A stretch of DNA of 10,871 nucleotides from DTFZ01 sp964510055. Lineage in GTDB: Bacteria > Bacillota > Clostridia > Christensenellales > SZUA-584. The position numbers were made by a program, and so were the translations under genes. The notes under the pieces were generated by a model. That model was not told the origin of the DNA and searched no databases. It saw only the letters and a program-made list of their open reading frames with translations. The stretch lies in NCBI GenBank assembly GCA_964510055.1, contig CAZDZY010000102.1, forward strand, positions 1 to 10,871. The letters run 5' to 3'. This document shows positions 1-6,272 of the stretch, piece after piece; the stretch's first letter is position 1; each line of letters starts with the position of its first letter.

Positions 1-1
1 T

Positions 2-53
2 GGCGGAACATACGGGTTCACCAAACGGCCCGAAAGTTCCGCCCGTTTTTTTT
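2..53 (+). terminator. Intrinsic terminator of a gene left of the window
   Basis: GGCGGAAC (2-9) pairs perfectly with GTTCCGCC (36-43), and an inner CGGG (13-16) can pair with CCCG (29-32). The stem is followed by CG and a run of eight T (46-53). This is a good rho-independent terminator for rightward transcription. The gene it serves lies outside the window, so its partner is inferred. Confidence 0.7.
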
Positions 54-55
54 AT

Positions 56-125
56 GCCCCGAAAAGTCTCACGGCTTTTCGGGGACCCCGGATTATTGCC
101 CCGAAAAGTCTCACGGCTTTTCGGG
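56..125. repeat. Two identical 10-bp-stem hairpins in tandem
   Basis: The same 28-base block occurs at 56-83 and 98-125, a period of 42. In the first copy CCCCGAAAAG (57-66) pairs with CTTTTCGGGG (75-84) around the loop TCTCACGG. In the second, CCCCGAAAAG (99-108) pairs with CTTTTCGGG (117-125) around the identical loop. A short palindrome CGGGGACCCCG (80-90) joins them. Neither hairpin has a T-run on either strand, so they are not ordinary terminators. Because arms and loops are identical, an arm of one copy could also pair with the other copy. Function unknown. Confidence 0.75.
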
Positions 126-191
126 ATTATATGAACATACCCCTGCTATTGGTTTTCCTGTTATTGCAATATACCACAAAGATTATAAGTT

Positions 192-239
192 GTCAAAGTA
201 ATACATAGAGTTTAAGTCAAAGTAATACATTGAGTTTAG
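192..239. repeat. 24-bp direct repeat, two copies
   Basis: Two adjacent 24-bp units (192-215 and 216-239) each begin GTCAAAGTAATACAT and continue to AGTTTA. They differ at two positions (A207/T231 and A215/G239). The first is preceded by T191, giving a TGTCA tip. The pair lies just upstream of the acyltransferase gene and overlaps its proposed -35 box. It may be a tandem protein-binding site, or a remnant of an insertion-sequence end of the type that carries repeated terminal motifs (IS21 family). The sequence alone does not decide. Confidence 0.7.
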
Positions 240-258
240 TTTATTTACGTAGTATTAT
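230..258 (+). promoter_or_regulatory. Possible promoter of the acyltransferase operon
   Basis: TTGAGT (230-235) and TATTAT (253-258) are separated by 17 bases, which fits a housekeeping sigma promoter. The predicted transcription start, about 7 bases after the -10 box, falls at about 265, exactly on the GTG start codon. This would give a leaderless mRNA, in line with the lack of a Shine-Dalgarno site there. The boxes are not perfect and this AT-rich stretch could produce a chance match. Confidence 0.35.
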
Positions 259-264
259 TATCGG

Positions 265-1542
265 GTGGAAACAGAACAAAAAAACTGGTACCGTCTCGAC
301 AACGCGGCAAAGCTTTATCCGGCTATAAAAAGCAGGAAGTGGACGGCCATGTACCGCGTATCCGTCAAGCTGCGCGAAACCGTAGACAGGGAGCTTCTTC
401 AAAAGGCGCTCGATTCTACGGTAAACCGAATGGAAGTGTTCGCGTGCAGGCTTCGGGCGGGGCTCTTTTGGTACTACTTCGAAAAAAACCCGGTGCAGGC
501 CAAAATATCGGAAGACGCGGTGAATCCGTGCATACGCCTTTATACAAAAGATCAGCAGGGGTATTTGTTCAGGGTGCGGGCTCACGAGTGCCGCGTATCC
601 CTTGAGGTGTTTCATTCCGTTTCCGACGGTTTCGGCGGTATAACGTTTTTAAAGACGCTCATAGCCGAATACCTGCGGTTAAAAGGCTGCCCGATACCCT
701 TTACCCATGGCGTGCTCGACTGCTTTGAGCCGCCGGACAGGGAAGAGACCGAAGACGCTTTTCTTCGTTACTACAATAAAAACGCCGTCCGCCCCTGGAA
801 GGAAACGAAGGCTTACAGGATACCCGGGACCCCGGAAAAAGGGCATACCCTCAACGTAATAAAGGGGATGATGCCGGCCGGCGAAGTAAAAACGGCGGCT
901 AAGAAATACGGCGTCTCGATAACCGACTTCCTCGTCGCGGCCTACATATACGCGCTGTATACCGTTCAAAAGCAGGAAAGCCCAAGGATACCTCTGCCGA
1001 TAAAGGTCTCCGTTCCCGTGAACCTGCGCGGATTTTTCGAAACCAGGACGATGCGCAACTTCTCTTCATACGTCAACCCCGAGATAAACGCGGCGTGGGG
1101 CGAATACTCGTTTGAAGAAGTGCTGAGTATCGTTCACCATACTCTCAGGATGGAATTTACAAAGAAGACTCTCGCGTCCAAGATGTCCAAAAACGTTAAA
1201 CCCGAGAAGAACATATTCGTCCGCATAACACCTCTGGTATTAAAGAATCCGATAATCGGGTTTATCTACCGAATTGCGGGCGAGAGCCGCATAACGAGCA
1301 CGCTCTCCAATGTGGGTATCATCGATATGCCGCAAGAAATGGCGGAGCATGTCGACAGCTTCGAAGTAATGATAGGCGCGCCGAGGCTCAATAAAATAAA
1401 CTGCGCCGTCTGCTCTTTTAAGGATACGCTCACCATATGTTTTTCGAGCGTAATAAAAGAAACGCATGTGGAAAAAGCTTTTTTTACGTTTCTTATAAGA
1501 GCCGGCATACATGTAAAAATAGAAAGCAACAGGAGGGCCTGA
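265..1542 (+). CDS. Condensation-domain-like acyltransferase (alcohol acetyltransferase type)
   Basis: A 425-residue protein with the HxxxDG motif of the CoA-dependent acyltransferase / NRPS condensation fold: His117 and Asp121 in HSVSDG, where the His would be the catalytic base. A second conserved-looking block, NLRGFF and MRNFSSY (253-269), and the segment TLSNVG (346-351) match the usual C-terminal half. It resembles the proteins annotated as alcohol acetyltransferase or as containing an NRPS condensation domain. No carrier-protein or adenylation domain is present, so a stand-alone transferase is inferred; its substrate is unknown. The GTG start is chosen because a stop (250-252) lies just upstream in frame and the N-terminal WYRLDNAAKLYP segment looks like part of the family core. 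No clear ribosome-binding site precedes it. It forms an operon with the next gene, three bases away. Confidence 0.8.
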   Translation: METEQKNWYRLDNAAKLYPAIKSRKWTAMYRVSVKLRETVDRELLQKALDSTVNRMEVFACRLRAGLFWYYFEKNPVQAKISEDAVNPCIRLYTKDQQGYLFRVRAHECRVSLEVFHSVSDGFGGITFLKTLIAEYLRLKGCPIPFTHGVLDCFEPPDREETEDAFLRYYNKNAVRPWKETKAYRIPGTPEKGHTLNVIKGMMPAGEVKTAAKKYGVSITDFLVAAYIYALYTVQKQESPRIPLPIKVSVPVNLRGFFETRTMRNFSSYVNPEINAAWGEYSFEEVLSIVHHTLRMEFTKKTLASKMSKNVKPEKNIFVRITPLVLKNPIIGFIYRIAGESRITSTLSNVGIIDMPQEMAEHVDSFEVMIGAPRLNKINCAVCSFKDTLTICFSSVIKETHVEKAFFTFLIRAGIHVKIESNRRA

Positions 1543-1545
1543 AGA

Positions 1546-2250
1546 ATGTCTTACTGTGTCAACTGCGGCGTAGAGCTTGAACGCGCCCTTAAAAAATGCC
1601 CGCTGTGCGGCGTAAAAGTGATAAACCCCGCGGAGAAGAATACAGCCGAAGATATTGATCCGCTGCCGCCGAACCGTGACGAGCTCAAAAAAGCGGACAG
1701 GGCGTTCTGGATAAGTTTTATCTCTATACTTTCGGCAGTCCCCATAGCCATATGCGTGCTGTGCGACCTCCTGTACAGCAAAAGCCTGACGTGGTCGCTG
1801 TTTGTACTGGCGGGAGTATTTATATTATGGACTCTTAGCATATCCCCTTTTCTGTTTAAAAAGTTCAGCTTTTTTAAGATGGTAACTGCCGATACTGTCG
1901 GGATACTGACAGGGCTCGTCATGCTCGACCGGATTTCGCCGGGCAAAGACTGGCTGCTTCATATAGCGCTTCCCATCGTGGTATACTGCTATATCGCCGG
2001 GCTTTGCATAGCCCGGCTTTCAAACAAGAAAATACTTAAAGGCCTCGGCATAGCCGCCGCCTGCATCATAGCGGTCGCGGCATTGATGATACTTATCGAA
2101 ACGCTTCTCGATTTGAGCGCTGACGGAAAAGTTGACCTTGTCTGGTCGTGGTTCATACTCGCCCCGTGCGTATCGGTAGCGGCGCTGCTTGTGCTTCTCG
2201 ATAAAAACAGGCGTTTCAAACAGGAACTTGCGAAACGCCTGCATATATAG
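1546..2250 (+). CDS. Zinc-ribbon membrane protein (DUF6320-like)
   Basis: A 234-residue protein. The N-terminus holds a short zinc ribbon with CxxC pairs at Cys4/Cys7 and Cys18/Cys21. A polar linker (about 27-52) leads into about six predicted membrane helices (roughly 54-76, 82-104, 112-127, 135-157, 165-188, 198-218) and a basic C-terminal tail. The layout matches small membrane proteins (DUF6320 type, recalled from memory) that accompany condensation-like acyltransferases in Clostridia. The start is supported by AGGAGG (1531-1536), nine bases before the ATG and inside the end of the preceding gene, so the two are probably translated from one mRNA. The ribbon should be cytoplasmic if the helices insert as expected. 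It could anchor or assist the acyltransferase at the membrane, but this is inference. The last codons also encode, on the other strand, the murA terminator. Confidence 0.75.
   Translation: MSYCVNCGVELERALKKCPLCGVKVINPAEKNTAEDIDPLPPNRDELKKADRAFWISFISILSAVPIAICVLCDLLYSKSLTWSLFVLAGVFILWTLSISPFLFKKFSFFKMVTADTVGILTGLVMLDRISPGKDWLLHIALPIVVYCYIAGLCIARLSNKKILKGLGIAAACIIAVAALMILIETLLDLSADGKVDLVWSWFILAPCVSVAALLVLLDKNRRFKQELAKRLHI
2202..2241 (-). terminator. murA terminator inside the convergent gene
   Basis: Read on the minus strand, CAGGCGTTTC (2241-2232) pairs perfectly over 10 bp with GAAACGCCTG (2217-2208) around a 14-base loop, and TTTTTA follows (2207-2202). This is a convincing intrinsic terminator about 30 bases after the murA stop. 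It lies wholly within the last codons of the zinc-ribbon membrane protein gene. In the plus direction the same hairpin lacks an immediate T-run. Confidence 0.75.
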
Positions 2251-2251
2251 C

Positions 2252-2269
2252 TTTTATAAGTTTATAAAA
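2252..2269. other. AT-rich palindrome between convergent genes
   Basis: TTTTATAA (2252-2259) and TTATAAAA (2262-2269) form a perfect inverted repeat with a two-base spacer. It fills the 19-base gap between the stop codons of the membrane protein gene and murA. It may add a weak bidirectional terminator, but the stem is all A-T and the loop too tight for strong RNA folding. Confidence 0.4.
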
Positions 2270-3553
2270 TCAGTATTCTTCCTCGTCGTCGTCATCTATC
2301 GCTTCGCGGTGGATGTCTGCGCCGAGCTGCTTTAACTTTTCTTCGATATGGTCGTATCCGCGGTCTATGTATTTGACTCCCGTTATCTCGGTCTCGCCGT
2401 CAGCCATAAGCCCTGCGACTACGAGCGCTGCTCCGGCCCGAAGATCGGTAGCCCTGACAGGCGCTCCCGTAAGCTTCTCGACGCCTTCAACGACGCAAAC
2501 CCTTTCTTCTATCGATACGTTGGCGCCCATCCGCCTTATCTCGTTTATATGCTTGAATCTTGATTCGAATATGTTTTCGATGATAATGCTCGCCCCGTCA
2601 GCCGTGCTTAAAAGCACGGTAGCGGGCTGCTGCAGGTCTGTGGGGAACCCGGGGTACGGAAGCGTCTTTATATTCACGTGTTTCGGCCTTCCCTTGCACG
2701 TAACGCGTATGGTGTCGTCTCCTTCCTCGACTTTTATGCCCATCTCCATGAGCTTGGCCGAGAGCGCTTCCAAATGGGTAGGTATGGCGTTTGTAACCGT
2801 AACGTCGCCCCTTGTGGCGGCGGCCGCTATCATAAGCGTGCCCGTCTCTATCTGGTCGGGTATTATGGAATAACTGCAGCCGTGGAGCTTTTCCACCCCG
2901 GTTATGCGTATGATATCGGTGCCCGCGCCTTTTACTTTTGCGCCCATGCAGTTTAAAAAGTTCGCTGCGTCTACAACGTGCGGCTCTTTAGCCGCGTTGA
3001 CTATGGTGGTTTTGCCCTGGGCTTTTACCGCCGCGAGCATTATGTTGATAGTAGCGCCCACCGAGACGATATCGAGGTATATGTCCGTTCCTGTAAGCCC
3101 GTTCGGAGCCTCGGCTTTCATTACCCCATACTCGGTCTTTACTTTGGCGCCTAATGCCTCCATGCCTTTTACATGCTGGTCTATGGGACGAAGGCCTATC
3201 GCGCAACCTCCGGGGAGGCAAACCTGCGCCCTTCCAAACCGCCCGAGAAGCGAGCCTAAAAAATAATACGAAGCGCGCATTTGTTTAATAGCGTCGTTAT
3301 TGATTATCTGATCTTTTAATTGCGTGGAGTCTATTGACATCAATTTGTTTATGAATACGGTTTTTGCGCCCATCGTGCACAGGCAATCGTTTAAAAGGTG
3401 AACGTCGGCGATATTAGGCAGGTTGTCTATCTCGCATACGCCTTCGCAGAGCAAAGCCGCAGGCAGTATGGCAACGGCAGCGTTTTTTCCTCCGCTTACG
3501 CTTACGCTGCCGCATAGAGGCTTGCCGCCCCTGATAACCAGTTTTTCTTTCAT
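2270..3553 (-). CDS. murA: UDP-N-acetylglucosamine 1-carboxyvinyltransferase
   Basis: A 427-residue cytoplasmic enzyme that transfers enolpyruvate from PEP to UDP-GlcNAc, the first committed step of peptidoglycan synthesis and the target of fosfomycin. Length and motifs fit the family throughout: GGKNAA (21-26) with Lys23/Asn24; the loop LPGGCAIGLRPID (113-125) carrying Cys117, the residue alkylated by fosfomycin; FPTD (303-306) with the catalytic Asp306; and DRGYDHIEEKLKQLGA near the end. A Cys rather than Asp in the loop predicts the fosfomycin-sensitive type. The protein ends in an acidic tail IDDDDEEEY. Firmicutes often have two paralogues and I cannot tell which this is. The ATG at 3553 has no good ribosome-binding site, and an in-frame TAG lies just upstream, so no longer form is likely. 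It may be translated by coupling to a short upstream frame. Confidence 0.96.
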   Translation of the reverse strand: MKEKLVIRGGKPLCGSVSVSGGKNAAVAILPAALLCEGVCEIDNLPNIADVHLLNDCLCTMGAKTVFINKLMSIDSTQLKDQIINNDAIKQMRASYYFLGSLLGRFGRAQVCLPGGCAIGLRPIDQHVKGMEALGAKVKTEYGVMKAEAPNGLTGTDIYLDIVSVGATINIMLAAVKAQGKTTIVNAAKEPHVVDAANFLNCMGAKVKGAGTDIIRITGVEKLHGCSYSIIPDQIETGTLMIAAAATRGDVTVTNAIPTHLEALSAKLMEMGIKVEEGDDTIRVTCKGRPKHVNIKTLPYPGFPTDLQQPATVLLSTADGASIIIENIFESRFKHINEIRRMGANVSIEERVCVVEGVEKLTGAPVRATDLRAGAALVVAGLMADGETEITGVKYIDRGYDHIEEKLKQLGADIHREAIDDDDEEEY

Positions 3554-3554
3554 A

Positions 3555-3590
3555 TCAAAAATGCGCTAAAGCAACTGACTGACCGGTCAC
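3555..3590 (-). CDS. Possible 11-codon leader peptide before murA
   Basis: On the minus strand a GTG (3590-3588) starts the frame MTGQSVALAHF, which ends in TGA (3557-3555), one base before the murA ATG. GGAGG (3605-3601) lies ten bases upstream of the GTG and is the only strong Shine-Dalgarno sequence in the murA 5' region. The murA ATG itself has none. This arrangement fits translational coupling. The frame is very short and the spacing is on the long side, so it remains a hypothesis. The codons overlap the palindrome TGACCGGTCA. Confidence 0.35.
   Translation of the reverse strand: MTGQSVALAHF
3580..3589. promoter_or_regulatory. Palindromic operator-like site in the murA leader
   Basis: TGACCGGTCA is a perfect 10-bp palindrome, flanked by A3578/T3591, which extend the symmetry after one mismatch. 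It lies about 25-35 bases downstream of the predicted murA transcription start, a position where a bound repressor would block transcription. The form resembles operators of TetR-family regulators. No such regulator gene is visible in the window, so the binding protein is unknown. Confidence 0.45.
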
Positions 3591-3621
3591 TAAACGCAAA
3601 CCTCCATAATTCCTGTACTTG

Positions 3622-3650
3622 AGTATAGCAGGTAATGGCTTTTCTATCAA
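3622..3650 (-). promoter_or_regulatory. murA promoter
   Basis: On the minus strand TTGATA (3650-3645) and TATACT (3627-3622) are separated by exactly 17 bases, and the -10 box is extended by an upstream TG (TGCTATACT). This is a near-consensus housekeeping promoter. Transcription should start near 3615, giving a 5' leader of about 60 bases that contains a Shine-Dalgarno sequence, a small reading frame and the palindrome. Confidence 0.8.
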
Positions 3651-3741
3651 CAAAAAATATCCTTACGCGCAAAAGCGGCGCCGTTAAAACTATTCATTGC
3701 TGAACAGGTTAAAAAAATCCCTGATAAAAATTTAATATAAT

Positions 3742-3771
3742 ATGCCAAAAACAAATCCGTTGTGGTATTAT
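3742..3771 (+). promoter_or_regulatory. Possible promoter of the dnaD-dnaC-pepF cluster
   Basis: An extended -10 element TGGTATTAT (3763-3771) is preceded, 18 bases from its hexamer, by ATGCCA (3742-3747) as a poor -35 box. The predicted start near 3778 would place the C-rich hairpin at 3780-3801 at the 5' end of the mRNA. A TATAAT also occurs at 3736-3741 but has no usable -35 box. The rest of the 305-base gap between murA and dnaD (3554-3858) holds only the murA control region and no further gene that I can see. Confidence 0.4.
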
Positions 3772-3779
3772 ACATATAC

Positions 3780-3801
3780 CCCCGATTACAGGCTTGCGGG
3801 G
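3780..3801 (+). other. 5' leader hairpin of the dnaD mRNA
   Basis: CCCCG (3780-3784) pairs with CGGGG (3797-3801) around a 12-base loop. No T-run follows, so it is not a terminator. If the mRNA starts near 3778, this hairpin would cap its 5' end and could protect it from decay, which is inference. Confidence 0.35.
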
Positions 3802-3858
3802 CATGTTGTTTTGCCGTGAGAAAAAGCCCTATTTCAAAAAAAAAAGAGGAGCAGGTTT

Positions 3859-5283
3859 ATGCAGCTGAAATTGAAGAACGATTCGAAAAGCACTGCCGTT
3901 CCCAACTTGTTTATAGAATGCTGCGCCAAGGCTCCTGAAAAATATACACAGGCATACCTGCTGACCCTTATGTACGCTTCAAATAACAATACCGTTGATA
4001 TGGAAATGATCTGCGCCCGCCTCGGGATGAGCCGGAACGAATTTATTGAAGTCTTTACATACTGGCAGGACAAGGGCCTGGCTATGGTAGAGAACAATGA
4101 CAGCATAGGAATAACGGTGGGCGGCGTGTACCGCAGGCCCGATGAAGACCTTTATACCGAGCGCGAGTTCAACCAGAAATTACAGGCGATTTTCGGCTCG
4201 CGCCAGCTCTCGCCTCACGAATATTTGAAGATCTACGATTATACCGATATGTTCGGCCTGCCAAAGCCGGTAGTTTTGCTGCTCGCTGAATACTGCGTGC
4301 TTCTTCGCGGCAGGCGCGTTTCGATAGCGTATATCGACAAAGTGGCGAAGTCGTGGGCGGAAGAAGAGGCGATAGATACCGAGGAAAAAGCTGAAGAGAA
4401 GATAGCTTCGTATAAGACCGCGGCTTCGGGCATAGTGCGGGTTTTAAAGCAGCTCGGCATAACGCGCAGGGAGCCCACGCAGGACGAAGAAGAACTGTAC
4501 CGTAAATGGACGGGCGAGTGGGGGTTTACGCTTGAAGCGGTGCTTACCGCATGCTCGCACACGACAGCGGCGAGGGAGCCGAGCATGAAGTATTTAGACA
4601 GGATCATAGAGCGCCTGTATTCCCAGGGCAGCACGACGTCGAGAAAGATAGCCGAAGATAAAACGCACAGCGAGAAGTCAACGAAGAATATACAGGAGCT
4701 TATGCGCATAATGGGAGAGGCAAGTTTAAAGCCTTCTCTTGAATATGAAAACCTGTACCATAAATGGACTAAAGTATACGGCTTTGATATGGACATGCTC
4801 GTATTTGCAGCCAAAGTTTCGGGGGCGCATGGAAAGAAACCGCTGCCTTATATCGACGCAGTACTTACCGATTGGTACAATAAACGCATACAAACCTTGG
4901 AAGACGCGGAAAGCTTCATATCCGAAAGACAGGCGCTCGACGAACGCATAGAGGCCGTATTCAGGGCTTCGGGTATTTCGCGCAGCGTTACGGACATCCA
5001 CCGCAAGGCGTACGCAAAATGGAGCGGAGAATGGGGCATAAACGATGACGCCATACTCCTCGCCGCCGAGATAAGCTCTCTCTCCGAGAACCCGTACAGA
5101 TACCTGAGCACCATACTCACGAACTGGCATAACGCGGGAGTCAGGACCCTTAAAGACGCGCAAAGGGAGACGAAGAAGTATTCCGTTAATCAGAATGTTA
5201 AAAAAGATTTCCTATACAACGAAAGGCCAACAGAAAACTACGATCATCTTGCAATAGATTTCTTTAGTGACGAAGGAGCATAA
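3859..5283 (+). CDS. dnaD: DnaD-family primosome protein with four DnaD-like repeats
   Basis: A 474-residue protein, about twice the length of a classical DnaD (about 230 residues). Residues about 25-90 look like the N-terminal winged helix. Four C-terminal-type DnaD domains (DnaB_2 family) follow, recognised by the YxxxIxxxW signature: YIDKVAKSW (158-166), YLDRIIERL (245-253, with Leu in place of Trp), YIDAVLTDW (331-339) and YLSTILTNW (415-423). The period is 84-87 residues. Copies 2-4 also share a YxKWxxxxG block at about 214, 300 and 385. DnaD-type proteins bind and remodel DNA and help bring the helicase loader to the origin or to stalled forks. GAGGAG (3846-3851), seven bases before the ATG, supports the start. 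The stop is two bases from the loader gene, so the pair is co-expressed. The last 100 bases are AT-rich, like the next gene. Confidence 0.88.
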   Translation: MQLKLKNDSKSTAVPNLFIECCAKAPEKYTQAYLLTLMYASNNNTVDMEMICARLGMSRNEFIEVFTYWQDKGLAMVENNDSIGITVGGVYRRPDEDLYTEREFNQKLQAIFGSRQLSPHEYLKIYDYTDMFGLPKPVVLLLAEYCVLLRGRRVSIAYIDKVAKSWAEEEAIDTEEKAEEKIASYKTAASGIVRVLKQLGITRREPTQDEEELYRKWTGEWGFTLEAVLTACSHTTAAREPSMKYLDRIIERLYSQGSTTSRKIAEDKTHSEKSTKNIQELMRIMGEASLKPSLEYENLYHKWTKVYGFDMDMLVFAAKVSGAHGKKPLPYIDAVLTDWYNKRIQTLEDAESFISERQALDERIEAVFRASGISRSVTDIHRKAYAKWSGEWGINDDAILLAAEISSLSENPYRYLSTILTNWHNAGVRTLKDAQRETKKYSVNQNVKKDFLYNERPTENYDHLAIDFFSDEGA

Positions 5284-5285
5284 TC

Positions 5286-6224
5286 TTGAGTATATCCGAT
5301 GTTCTTGAAGAATATGAAAAGATACGAGCCAAAAACAATCTAGAAGAAAAACGCCGGGAACGGGAGGCCTTAAATAAAATACCGAAGCTTGGCGATATTT
5401 TTTTAAAGATAAAAGATCTTCAGCAAAAGAGGATATTTAACGCGTTATCGGGAGATAACGATTATAGTACGCAAATAAAAGCGCTTCGTAAAAATGCACG
5501 TGACTTGCTTATAAATGCGGGGTTACCTTCGAATTATTTAGATCCTATTTATTCATGTAGTATTTGCAGTGATACAGGGCTTCTGAATAATGGAGAACGA
5601 TGCAACTGTTTTAAAAAGCGTGCTTTAAAAGATAAACTCAATGATGCGGGATTGACTGATATTAATGTGAGTTTTGAGCGATTTGACTTACAAATATTTG
5701 ATGACACGCCTATAGATAAAGGGAAATCACAAAGAGATGAGATGCAGAACTATAAGCAACGTACAGAAGCGTACGCAGATAATTTTCCTGATTGTCCACT
5801 TATTTTAGTTTTATCAGGAGCTATTGGACTAGGAAAAACGTATATTGCTAAATGTATTATGCATCGTATTATAGAGCGCGGATATCCTGCCGCATTTTAT
5901 ACAGCATATAAATTATTCTCATTGTTTCACAAAGACAGACTTGGTGAAGAAGTAGACCTGTCACCTTTATTTGAAGTACCGCTTCTAATAATCGATGATA
6001 TTGGCACAGAGCCTATGACCAGAAACGTAACAGTTGAATATTTCTTTAATCTTCTCAATGAAAGGTGTAGCGCTGATTTACATACTGTTATCATAACTAA
6101 TTTTGCACTTCATGAGTTAAAAACGCATTATGGTGAACGTATACATTCGAGGCTTTTAGATACAAAGACATCCCAAAAGATAATCTTTAAAGGTAAAGAT
6201 ATTCGCGTTCCAAGCAAGTCTTGA
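5286..6224 (+). CDS. dnaC: DnaC/DnaI-type AAA+ helicase loader
   Basis: A 312-residue AAA+ ATPase expected to load the replicative helicase onto DNA with the DnaD-type partner encoded just upstream. The N-terminus is a charged coiled-coil-like region (1-50). A zinc knuckle follows at Cys91, Cys94, Cys106 and Cys108, typical of Clostridial and Bacillus loaders. The ATPase domain has Walker A GAIGLGKT (178-185), Walker B LLIIDD (233-238), sensor-1 Asn272 in ITNF, and ERIHSRLL (284-291) with the probable arginine finger. The start is TTG, set by AAGGAG (5273-5278) seven bases upstream. The zinc knuckle separates it from IstB transposition ATPases. The gene is clearly AT-rich: sampled 60-base lines count about 35-37% GC against 60-67% in dnaD and pepF, and it prefers ATT and TTA codons where its neighbours use ATA and CTC. 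Replacement by transfer is one explanation. Confidence 0.9.
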   Translation: MSISDVLEEYEKIRAKNNLEEKRREREALNKIPKLGDIFLKIKDLQQKRIFNALSGDNDYSTQIKALRKNARDLLINAGLPSNYLDPIYSCSICSDTGLLNNGERCNCFKKRALKDKLNDAGLTDINVSFERFDLQIFDDTPIDKGKSQRDEMQNYKQRTEAYADNFPDCPLILVLSGAIGLGKTYIAKCIMHRIIERGYPAAFYTAYKLFSLFHKDRLGEEVDLSPLFEVPLLIIDDIGTEPMTRNVTVEYFFNLLNERCSADLHTVIITNFALHELKTHYGERIHSRLLDTKTSQKIIFKGKDIRVPSKS

Positions 6225-6237
6225 AAGACTCGTTTGG
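6210..6237 (+). other. Hairpin across the end of dnaC
   Basis: AGTCTT (6217-6222) pairs with AAGACT (6225-6230) around GA. After one mismatch the outer arms CCAAGC (6210-6215) and GTTTGG (6232-6237) pair with one G-U. The loader stop codon sits in the loop and inner stem. No T-run follows directly, so full termination before pepF is unlikely; it may be a processing or attenuation structure. Confidence 0.4.
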
Positions 6238-6272
6238 GGCATACTTATTATTAAAATTGTAACGAGGATGAT

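Noticed and set aside
1..53. A tRNA or T-box fragment at the left edge
   Set aside because: No T-arm or T-box consensus can be aligned on either strand; the segment is explained by a terminator hairpin with a T-run.
2313..2873. A 186-codon plus-strand frame within murA
   Set aside because: It is the shadow of a well-supported enzyme, with low-complexity Ser/Ala/Pro composition and no ribosome-binding evidence.
3736..3741. TATAAT as the dnaD -10 box
   Set aside because: The hexamer is perfect but no -35-like sequence lies at 16-18 bases, and it sits in a generally AT-rich run.
4239..4814. A 191-codon minus-strand frame within dnaD
   Set aside because: It is antisense to a repeat-bearing protein with clear motifs; its composition is that of a shadow frame.
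5286..6224. The loader gene as an IstB transposition ATPase linked to the IS21-like repeat
   Set aside because: It has the zinc knuckle and N-terminal region of replication loaders, directly follows a DnaD-type gene, and has no istA next to it.
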